From assembly GCA_028822955.1 (NCBI GenBank), contig JAPKCL010000112.1, positions 1-5,642 on the forward strand: a DNA stretch of 5,642 nucleotides, written 5' to 3'. A model generated the notes under the pieces. The model saw only the letters and a list, made by a program, of their open reading frames with translations, had not been told where the DNA came from and searched no databases. Shown piece after piece: positions 1 through 5,642 of the stretch. The DNA is from Candidatus Poseidoniaceae archaeon. Its GTDB lineage: Archaea; Thermoplasmatota; Poseidoniia; Poseidoniales; Poseidoniaceae. The position numbers and the translations under genes are program-made. Position 1 is the first letter of the stretch. Every line of letters begins with the position of its first letter.

Positions 1-1471
1 CATCTTGGCCTCGCAATAGATACAAACGTAGTGCGTGTCCATCTTCGATGTTCATTTGGTTTATTCCTTGGTTGAGGTCCAAAGTCTCTTGCGTATCTGT
101 GTCGAAAAGAGAACCATTTTGATTTGTGCTTCCAGTCAAATTCCAGTCCGCAGCCGTTCCCGCTCGAGCAAGATGGACTCTGCTGGTCTCGGCTCCATCA
201 ACATGCAGCGTGTGCGACTGGCCGGACAATGCACCAGTGTCATCTGCTGGAATCACTTGCAACCCTGAACCGTTGGAATCTCGTCTCCAAGAAACGAAGA
301 TGTCACCATTTGCATCAAGCATTGGAGCACCTTCGATTTCCGCAGGAGGCCAATCAAAGACCATCGTCTGGCTTGGAGCAACAGAAAGTCCTCCACCTCT
401 CCAAGTAACTGTGACGCTGTCAGTTCCTGGATTAGTGAATACAACTTCGCCTTCGAGTGAAGGAGTGACAAAGGAATGTCCAAGGTATTGTCCATCGACA
501 CTGGGCCAAGCAATTTGCCCAATATCGACGTCCGTATTTGTTTGGAGTACCAATCTTGATGGGGAACTTGTTGTGATGTGCACGACCTCAGCCGTATCGA
601 GAGCAAATTGATGATTGAACGTCACACCAACACGATTTTGGTTTGACGGTAATGCATAATATGAGGTAGATGTTTGGTTGGTGACAATGATTTGATTTGC
701 CACTTCACTGACGACATGGATTTGACTGTTGCCACTCGGTAAGGGAAGTGACCAAGAAGTTCCTGTTGAATCAACAGGACTAGGGTCGTTTGCTTGCATA
801 AGGGTAGTTCCTCCAGCCCCAATGGAAATTAACAGATGTAATTGATGCGATGAATGGATGACTGTTTCGCCCAAAGCACTGGTGTCAAGCGTATACATTC
901 CGTCAACCATCAGATTGACTTCCGACTGCTTGACCGACTGATTCAAAATTTCAATTTCAATTGGCCCGAGTGGGAGTGCGAGTCCGGGTGAGGCTGTCAT
1001 TGAAACACTCTCAGCCCATTCGGGGATGGTGAACATATACGGGTTTGCAGGGCCAAGTCGCAAGTCATCAACGCAAACTGCCGTGTTCATTGATTCTGGA
1101 TGACGAATACTGAGTTCATCATCATAGTCAAGAGCACCTTGGACTCGGAAACTCGTATCATCAACCCATGTGGCAGAGTACCACATACTGCTCTGCATCA
1201 TGTTCCAATTGAGTGTTCCATCAACTGGAATCAATTTTATTTCAGTTGAGTCACCCGGCATTCCAGTTTCACTCAGTGCTGCAGTTTGATGTGCTAAAAG
1301 TGACATTTGGGATGACATGTCATGTCGTTCAATAGAGCCTTCCAGTTCTTCAATCACTGGGATCATTGAAACCATCATCATGGCGATAATTGACAAGACT
1401 CCACCGAACAGCATTACAGTTGCCACAGCTGCTGAAACCGCTTCTTCGTCACGTAAGAGAGCGGATTTCAT
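1..1471 (-). CDS. Large pilin-like membrane-anchored surface protein, second of a coupled pair (partial, C-terminus beyond left edge)
   Basis: The frame is open from the ATG at 1471 to the left edge: 490 codons and no stop, so the C-terminus is missing. The N-terminus has a short charged segment (LLRDEEAV, about residues 5-12) followed by one hydrophobic helix (about residues 12-37, VSAAVATVMLFGGVLSII...). This is the layout of archaeal type IV pilin-like proteins with a class III-type signal, although the usual Lys/Arg-Gly processing site is not clear here. After a short helical stretch (EELEGSIERHDM, about 41-52) the rest is Thr/Ser/Gly-rich, looks beta-rich, and carries five N-x-S/T sequons, as expected for an outward-facing domain. 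At 490+ residues it is far larger than a normal pilin. The start is well supported: it overlaps the upstream gene's stop as ATGA and has GGAGGT six bases ahead. A minor pilin, adhesin or pseudopilin-like role is inference; the ectodomain is not one I recognise. Confidence 0.85.
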   Translation of the reverse strand, partial: MKSALLRDEEAVSAAVATVMLFGGVLSIIAMMMVSMIPVIEELEGSIERHDMSSQMSLLAHQTAALSETGMPGDSTEIKLIPVDGTLNWNMMQSSMWYSATWVDDTSFRVQGALDYDDELSIRHPESMNTAVCVDDLRLGPANPYMFTIPEWAESVSMTASPGLALPLGPIEIEILNQSVKQSEVNLMVDGMYTLDTSALGETVIHSSHQLHLLISIGAGGTTLMQANDPSPVDSTGTSWSLPLPSGNSQIHVVSEVANQIIVTNQTSTSYYALPSNQNRVGVTFNHQFALDTAEVVHITTSSPSRLVLQTNTDVDIGQIAWPSVDGQYLGHSFVTPSLEGEVVFTNPGTDSVTVTWRGGGLSVAPSQTMVFDWPPAEIEGAPMLDANGDIFVSWRRDSNGSGLQVIPADDTGALSGQSHTLHVDGAETSRVHLARAGTAADWNLTGSTNQNGSLFDTDTQETLDLNQGINQMNIEDGHALRLYLLRGQD

Positions 1472-2553
1472 CTTGAAACCTCCACTCGTTTAACATCGAC
1501 TTCTAAGAATAATTGTGCGCCTTGCGTTTCAACGGTAAACCCGTCAGCTCCACTTGCTCGCAAATAGGGAGCATACCCAACATAGGTGTCTAAAGTTCCT
1601 GAAGCTCTGTTCAAAGTATACTCGTCGAGCATACGTTCATGATATTGTGGTGTTATTACATCGTTGAGTGCGTTATTAACCGTAAATTTCACATTGTATG
1701 CGTGTCCAGTGAACAGCGTCATTGGCCCGAGTGAAATCATATTCATTCCAATGTTATTTCCAGAACCAAGTGACCCGTTAATGAGGACATCATTGAGAAC
1801 CAGTGAAAGTCGGAACTCGCCGTTGACGAGCGTGTCAATTTCGAGGTTTGGATATTGTGTGACTCGCCACGGTTCATTTGGGAACCGTTCGATGCGTGCA
1901 TCATTCATCAAAGCAATTTGGTGTTCACCCATTCCCAACGATGTCGTGATTTGAATCCCTGAAACGATATAGGTCACGCTTCGATGTATTGCAATTCCGT
2001 CGGCATCAAAGACCGTTACTGAAATCCAATGCTGTCGAGATGATGTGTGATTGATAAGGACCTCTTGGTGCGAAGAGTCAAAGGCATAATTTTCGATACT
2101 CGTTCCAGTCTCAATACTGATGCTACGAGCTGTTTCGTTCATTGCCAAAACCCCAATAGTCGAAATATTCACATTTCTGACAGTCACAGAATCGTAAGGG
2201 GTTAAATCAGCAGCTATCGTCCACGTTTCGACCTTTTCAATCGGTTGTATCATTGTTGATTGCAGTGCAAGTGTGTGACGGATACCGGTTCCTTCTGGAG
2301 CGCTTCCAGCAACATCGATACGGTCTTGGAATCGTTCCGCAATTCCATTTGCACTGTTCCAATTTGTGTTGTCTTCGAAATCACCGATGTACGGATTCAA
2401 AAACACCCACACGCCACCCATGATGGTAATCACCATGGCGAGCATCATGACAACACCAAGCACTTCGCTCACACCACGCTGGTCCCGGCGAAGGGACGGG
2501 TGCGAAACTGTGTTTGACTGTGCGTTCACAGATGGCTCACCCTTTGGCATCAT
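1468..2553 (-). CDS. Archaeal type IV pilin-like membrane-anchored protein, first of a coupled pair
   Basis: This is a complete 361-residue protein. Residues 22-52 hold the key signal: basic RRDQRG, then VSEVLGVVMMLAMVITIMGG and more hydrophobic residues. This matches archaeal type IV pilin N-termini (class III signal, compare the R-G/A-VSPVIG type), with prepilin peptidase cleavage predicted after Gly27. The leader before the cleavage point is about 27 residues, rather long. The remaining 300 or so residues look beta-rich, contain no cysteine and carry four N-x-S/T sequons (NIS, NET, NHT, NGS), fitting a surface-exposed domain. The ATG at 2553 is used here with GAGGGT ten bases upstream. An alternative is GTG at 2529 with GGTGA seven bases upstream, which would shorten the leader by eight residues. 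The next gene starts within its stop codon, so the pair is probably one functional unit. Specific role (pilus subunit, adhesin, assembly partner) is not known. Confidence 0.88.
   Translation of the reverse strand: MMPKGEPSVNAQSNTVSHPSLRRDQRGVSEVLGVVMMLAMVITIMGGVWVFLNPYIGDFEDNTNWNSANGIAERFQDRIDVAGSAPEGTGIRHTLALQSTMIQPIEKVETWTIAADLTPYDSVTVRNVNISTIGVLAMNETARSISIETGTSIENYAFDSSHQEVLINHTSSRQHWISVTVFDADGIAIHRSVTYIVSGIQITTSLGMGEHQIALMNDARIERFPNEPWRVTQYPNLEIDTLVNGEFRLSLVLNDVLINGSLGSGNNIGMNMISLGPMTLFTGHAYNVKFTVNNALNDVITPQYHERMLDEYTLNRASGTLDTYVGYAPYLRASGADGFTVETQGAQLFLEVDVKRVEVSR
1478..1483 (-). promoter_or_regulatory. Shine-Dalgarno site inside the upstream gene, ATGA translational coupling
   Basis: On the minus strand GGAGGT lies six bases before the ATG at 1471, within the last codons of the upstream pilin-like gene. 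That gene's TGA (1470-1468) overlaps this ATG as ATGA. The strong match to the archaeal anti-Shine-Dalgarno sequence and the overlap together indicate coupled translation of the two genes. It is the best ribosome binding site in the window. Confidence 0.8.
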
Positions 2554-2570
2554 TTAGCCATTGACCCTCA

Positions 2571-2590
2571 CACCCCCCCTTAGGGGGGTG
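2571..2590. other. Perfect GC-rich hairpin between the hydrolase and pilin-like genes
   Basis: CACCCCCC (2571-2578) and GGGGGGTG (2583-2590) form an eight-pair stem around a four-base loop. Seven C's face six G's, so the pairing can also slip by one. On the minus strand it begins 10 bases after the hydrolase stop codon and ends 17 bases before the ATG of the pilin-like gene. No T-run follows on either strand, so it is not a standard U-tract terminator. It could pause or process the transcript, protect an mRNA end, or limit ribosome access to the downstream gene. The function is inference; the inverted repeat is plain. Confidence 0.75.
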
Positions 2591-2600
2591 ATTCGAGGTA

Positions 2601-3428
2601 TTACTGCTGGGTCGGATTGAGCGAGTTGGATGCATCAATCGATTCATTCTTGCCGATATAATGGGAGCATTCAGGTCCATCTTGAAGTGAGATGGAGATG
2701 TCTCCAGTAAATACTTCATCAATATGGTACAAGACTGTTGATTCTGCCAGATGTGGTTGGTTATTTTTTATCGACAGGTGTGTCAATGAAATGCTCTTGG
2801 TTTCAGGTGTGCAAACTTGGGCAAGAAACTGTCCAGTTTGGTCATTTGACAAGTGCCCACCTCGCCCACTAATTCTGTCTTTGAGTGAGTAAGGGTATGG
2901 TCCGTTCATCAATCGATTATGATCATAATTCGCTTCGATTGCAATGTGCTCACAACCTCGGACATGGGTGACTAATTCATCAGTCCAAGAACCAAGGTCA
3001 GTAATGATTGCAGCTCTTCCTCCATTGTGGCTGGCGATGAAGGCGACATTGTCGGCACCAGAGTGAGGGACTGGTACCGGAAGGACTGCAAGGTCTTGGC
3101 TGACATGTATCATATCTAATGATTCGAAATAGTGAGTGAGTTCTGGGATTAAACCAAGTTCCTCAGCAGTTCTGTGATTTGCTTGGACCTTGATCTTCCA
3201 TCGCTTCTGTGCCACTGCTGCCCCACCGCCGTGGTCGCCATGATGATGGCTGATGAACATGAAATCAATTTCTGTCGGATGGATATTCAATCGTCCCAGT
3301 CTTTTTTCAAGTTGGGCTCCACTAAATCCTTGGTCAATCAACACTTTTGCATGCTCAGTTTCAAGCAAAGTCGCGTTCCCACGACTGCCTGTTCCAAGAT
3401 GCGTGAGTGTCATTGCCATCTCAATCAT
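2601..3428 (-). CDS. WalJ/YycJ-type MBL-fold metallo-hydrolase (putative nuclease)
   Basis: This is a complete 275-residue metallo-beta-lactamase-fold enzyme, probably cytoplasmic (no signal peptide or membrane segment). Metal-binding elements in order are GTGSRGNATLLE (12-23), the HHHGDH motif (residues 61-66, HxHxDH), His122 in PVPHSGADNVAF, Asp144 in ITDLG, and His217 in LTHLS. The stretches EANYDH (165-170), NGPYPYSLKDRI (175-186), GRGGHLSND (188-196) and HLSIKNNQPHLA (217-228) are typical of the WalJ/YycJ branch, whose bacterial members act on DNA (5'-3' exonuclease activity is reported). Length is close to that family's usual 260-270. The exact substrate here is inference. The start is uncertain: ATGs at 3428, 3419 and 3413 are all in frame, and homologues usually begin just before the first strand, which favours 3413 or 3419. 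No strong Shine-Dalgarno is seen. It is followed on the same strand, after 47 bases, by the pilin-like pair. Confidence 0.9.
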   Translation of the reverse strand: MIEMAMTLTHLGTGSRGNATLLETEHAKVLIDQGFSGAQLEKRLGRLNIHPTEIDFMFISHHHGDHGGGAAVAQKRWKIKVQANHRTAEELGLIPELTHYFESLDMIHVSQDLAVLPVPVPHSGADNVAFIASHNGGRAAIITDLGSWTDELVTHVRGCEHIAIEANYDHNRLMNGPYPYSLKDRISGRGGHLSNDQTGQFLAQVCTPETKSISLTHLSIKNNQPHLAESTVLYHIDEVFTGDISISLQDGPECSHYIGKNESIDASNSLNPTQQ

Positions 3429-3651
3429 TCATCACGGGGCGCGAGAGGCCTTTGAAGAAACCGCATCAGTTCGATGCAATGCGGTGTTTTGTGACCTAAT
3501 TTCTATCGGGCACATGCCTTTTTATCCCGTGATGGTCAAGTTTCTATGGTCGCTGAATCTAGAATTGTCCGAACATCGCTCCATCATCCTCATAAGTGTC
3601 TTGAGAGGGTTACACATCTGCGAAGCGTATGCTTTGTAGGCTGGTCTCAAA
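3429..3651. promoter_or_regulatory. Divergent intergenic region (promoters for the hydrolase gene and the exported-protein gene)
   Basis: These 223 bases separate the minus-strand hydrolase gene from the plus-strand exported-protein gene, so promoters for both directions should lie here. AT-rich candidates are GATAAAAAGG on the minus strand (3528-3519) for the hydrolase, and TATGCTTT (3628-3635) for the plus-strand gene. The latter sits about 22-25 bases before the ATG at 3652, which would fit a leaderless transcript. Both box assignments are weak. The region also contains a small hairpin (3461-3484). Short open frames crossing it have no recognisable features and are not called as genes. Confidence 0.5.
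3461..3484. other. Small inverted repeat in the hydrolase leader region
   Basis: CCGCAT (3461-3466) pairs with ATGCGG (3479-3484) around a 12-base loop. An alternative inner pairing GCATC/GATGC (3463-3467 and 3473-3477) is also possible. A T-rich stretch follows on both strands (TGTTTTG on plus, TTTCTTC on minus). If the hydrolase promoter is near 3520 this lies in its 5' leader, 33 to 56 bases before the 3428 start. It could be a leader structure, a weak bidirectional terminator or chance. Confidence 0.35.
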
Positions 3652-5642
3652 ATGCGTCGTAGTTTAACCACTCTTCTAACCACACTTGCCGTTGTTGCAA
3701 GTCTCCTGTTCATGTCGCAATTCCCTGCAGTTTCGCCGGTTTCGAACCTTCACCCGGATACGACGGACGGTTCTAAACCCCCTACAACAGATACGGATGG
3801 TGATAAAATACCAGATGTTCATGAAAACTTGTTTGAAGCATGGATGAATTGGAGCACTGTCGATGGCCGTTCAATCATTATGCAAGGCATGGACAACAAC
3901 AATGCGTCAGATGCTTTTGTTGATCGGGACCACGACGGTTTGAACGCTACCGAGGAATATTGTTGGCCTTATCCCGCAAATTGTACCTCTCCTGGATTCC
4001 CTCGTGGGTTAACAGGTACAGTCAATGAAGAAGGTGAAAGGACTTATCTCGACCCTCGCATGTCTGACACTGATGGCGATGGAATGCCTGATGGATATGA
4101 GGCATACATGTGCGAGCGTGTCGGTGGTTACAACTCTTTTTCTCTGAAGTATGAATGTCAGAACTTCGACCCTTTGAACGGCTCTGATGTGTACGAAGAC
4201 CCTGATGAGGACGGCTTTGACGTGAATCGTGATGGTGTACTTTCGATTACCGAACGTTTTTCCTCACCCGAAGAATATATTCACGGTGCGCCACTAAATC
4301 ATACCACTGAATTGGATGGTATGTGGTGTTCCGCTTCTTTGCCAGAAGGTTCAGTGTTCAAGAACTGGCCATTTATTGCTACTGGGCAAAATGCAACCTT
4401 CAAAAATATACTTGCTGCATGTACTGAAAATGCCTCTATGGTGATCGATGAAGACCTTTGGCTCGGTACCGATCCTCTCCTTGCAGATTCTGACCGCTAT
4501 CATTGGGATGGATTTTCTATTCGCCGTTTGTTCCCTTCTTTTGGAGACGGAATTCCCGATGGATGGGAAGTTCACTTTGGCCTTGAACCTTTGAACCGCA
4601 CCAATGCTCTACTCGACCCAGATTCTGACGGTTGGGATGCGAACCGTGATGGTGGTGTTTCACCCGACGTTAGTCGGACTTTGACAGCGTTGGCGTTAGG
4701 TGAATCACTTTCTACTTTGGAAGAATACTTTGTTCATGACGATGATGGGAATTCTGTTTTGCCTGGCATGAAGTCAGTATTGCTTGGCAATCAAATCGGC
4801 ACTCACCAGTATGTACCGTTGAGTTTCACTGCGCAAGAAGATGAGATGAGTCTTATTCATCACGATGTGCGTGACCTCGATGAAGACGGTACAATGTTAT
4901 ACGCAACAACACGCTATGGTTTGACGGTTTTTGACTATGATCAAATGGTGAGTTTTGATCACTGGATGCCTCAAGGAGTCGAGTTGCATGAATCTTTGCT
5001 TCTCTCACTTGAGGATTCATCTTTTGCACTGGCAATTGCAACCAATATCGGTCTCGCCGTTGCTCCACTTCAAGCAGATGGCAATCTCGGCCCACTCTCC
5101 ACTTGGGACTGGTCTCTCTCGGAAGAAATCTTTGCCCTCACGCTTTTGAACTTCGATGGTCAAAACCAATACCTCATCGGCTTAGGTCAATCAGGTGATG
5201 GTGCAGTATTCGAAGTAAGTACTTCTTCTCAAATTGAGCAACAATACGAACTTGCAACAGGACTCTACACGGCACTGAACCAATCTGAAGCCAAGGTTAC
5301 AGGAATTGCCCACGGCCCCGCTGGCGGTGGAAACAATACTCTGTATGTTGGGACTGACCGAGGTTTGTTGTTTGGAGAAACAAGCACAGCACGCAATTCT
5401 TTCGAACTTCAGTGGAGATTTTATTACACTCCTGAAGTCACTCCTTACCCAACAGCGATTGATGAATTACGTTCTCTCTCACTCGGCATGGTTGCAAATC
5501 CAGCGAACGTCCGAACGATGTCACTCGCAGGGCCTACACCGTCGAATGCACAGGTCTTGTGGTTTGGCACACCTTCTGGAGTTCACAGAATGAATAGAAT
5601 AGACGTTATTGTAATCACGAACATATTTCCCTTCAACACCAG
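3652..5642 (+). CDS. Exported Asp-rich calcium-binding repeat protein with propeller-like region (partial, C-terminus beyond right edge)
   Basis: The frame is open from the ATG at 3652 to the right edge: 663 codons with no stop. An in-frame TAG at 3637 makes this the first available ATG. No convincing Shine-Dalgarno precedes it, so it may be leaderless. Residues 1-28 are a Sec-type signal peptide (MRR, then LLTTLAVVASLLFM, small residues near 26-28) with no lipobox cysteine. Residues 47-359 contain three Asp-rich modules of thrombospondin-type-3 / EF-hand-like character (DTDGDKIPD, DTDGDGMPDG, GDGIPDGWE). One complete EF-hand loop is at 190-201 (DVNRDGVLSITE). Cysteines at 104/111, 154/169 and 226/257 could form disulfides. 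From about 400 on there are repeated strand-turn units of the type Y-x-x-T-x-x-G-L (416-427, 460-471, 507-522, 564-576, 635-647) that suggest a beta-propeller. Eleven N-x-S/T sequons support a glycosylated extracellular protein. Ligand or enzymatic role is unknown; no catalytic motif is visible. Confidence 0.87.
   Translation, partial: MRRSLTTLLTTLAVVASLLFMSQFPAVSPVSNLHPDTTDGSKPPTTDTDGDKIPDVHENLFEAWMNWSTVDGRSIIMQGMDNNNASDAFVDRDHDGLNATEEYCWPYPANCTSPGFPRGLTGTVNEEGERTYLDPRMSDTDGDGMPDGYEAYMCERVGGYNSFSLKYECQNFDPLNGSDVYEDPDEDGFDVNRDGVLSITERFSSPEEYIHGAPLNHTTELDGMWCSASLPEGSVFKNWPFIATGQNATFKNILAACTENASMVIDEDLWLGTDPLLADSDRYHWDGFSIRRLFPSFGDGIPDGWEVHFGLEPLNRTNALLDPDSDGWDANRDGGVSPDVSRTLTALALGESLSTLEEYFVHDDDGNSVLPGMKSVLLGNQIGTHQYVPLSFTAQEDEMSLIHHDVRDLDEDGTMLYATTRYGLTVFDYDQMVSFDHWMPQGVELHESLLLSLEDSSFALAIATNIGLAVAPLQADGNLGPLSTWDWSLSEEIFALTLLNFDGQNQYLIGLGQSGDGAVFEVSTSSQIEQQYELATGLYTALNQSEAKVTGIAHGPAGGGNNTLYVGTDRGLLFGETSTARNSFELQWRFYYTPEVTPYPTAIDELRSLSLGMVANPANVRTMSLAGPTPSNAQVLWFGTPSGVHRMNRIDVIVITNIFPFNT
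3790..4728 (+). repeat. Three divergent calcium-binding modules within the exported protein
   Basis: Each module starts with an Asp-rich loop, contains a second Asp-rich loop, and ends in Glu-Glu-Tyr. Module A is residues 47-103 (DTDGDKIPD ... DRDHDGLNATEEY). Module B is 139-209 (DTDGDGMPDGYE ... DPDEDGFDVNRDG ... EEY). Module C is 279-359 (DSD ... GDGIPDGWE ... DPDSDGWDANRDG ... EEY). B and C also share a PLN-x-S/T linker between their two loops. The repeats are similar at protein level only; no long DNA identity is apparent, which suggests old duplication. Confidence 0.75.

Noticed and set aside
253..606. 117-codon minus-strand open frame
   Set aside because: It lies in another frame of the large pilin-like gene, which is continuously open across this stretch, and has no recognisable features.
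126..611. 161-codon plus-strand open frame
   Set aside because: It is antisense to the large minus-strand gene, has low-complexity shadow composition, and lacks a ribosome binding site.
1314..1326. Palindrome GACATG-T-CATGTC
   Set aside because: It lies inside coding sequence for His-Asp-Met-Ser and is readily explained by codon usage; there is no sign of an operator.
2571..2590. Hairpin as a standard intrinsic terminator
   Set aside because: No T-run follows the stem on either strand, so it is reported only as an unassigned structure.
3253..3639. 128-codon plus-strand open frame crossing the hydrolase start and the intergenic region
   Set aside because: Its first half is antisense to the conserved hydrolase N-terminus, and no domain or plausible initiation signal is visible.
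3522..3713. 63-codon Arg-rich minus-strand open frame
   Set aside because: It overlaps the signal peptide of the exported-protein gene on the opposite strand, and its basic composition looks like the complement of Ser/Thr/Leu codons there.
1..5642. CRISPR array, tRNA, rRNA, insertion sequence or prophage
   Set aside because: No regularly spaced DNA repeats, tRNA-like cloverleaf, transposase motifs or terminal inverted repeats were found by reading both strands.

Overview
The window most likely comes from a marine planktonic archaeon, probably Marine Group II / Poseidoniales-like Euryarchaeota. This placement is an inference. It rests on two adjacent genes with archaeal type IV pilin-like N-termini, a Shine-Dalgarno site at an ATGA-coupled junction, moderate base composition by eye, and a large sequon-rich exported protein with Asp-rich calcium-loop repeats. 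No rRNA, tRNA, CRISPR array, transposase or insertion-sequence end was seen.

Layout. The left 60% is a minus-strand cluster read from right to left: a WalJ/YycJ-type metallo-beta-lactamase-fold hydrolase (3428-2601), a 47-base gap holding a very GC-rich perfect hairpin, a pilin-like membrane-anchored protein of 361 residues (2553-1468), and a second, larger pilin-like anchored protein (1471 to beyond the left edge). The second pilin-like gene overlaps the first by an ATGA junction. The right third is one plus-strand gene (3652 to beyond the right edge) for an exported protein with a signal peptide, three Asp-rich calcium-binding modules and a likely beta-propeller-like region. Between the hydrolase and this gene is a 223-base divergent intergenic region.

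The two largest genes run off the window edges and have no stop codon inside it. I translated both by hand: 490 codons on the minus strand and 663 on the plus strand, with no interruption.

Functional picture. Three of the four genes encode extracytoplasmic proteins: two anchored by a class III-like N-terminal helix with large outward-facing beta-rich domains, and one exported. The two pilin-like proteins are translationally coupled and probably work as a pair. The hydrolase resembles the bacterial WalJ/YycJ nucleases and may only be a chance operon partner, because the hairpin between it and the pilin-like pair could uncouple their expression. The most interesting items are the coupled pilin-like pair with an unusually large second member, the tripled calcium module with precise in-frame insertions, and the hairpin just upstream of the first pilin-like start codon.
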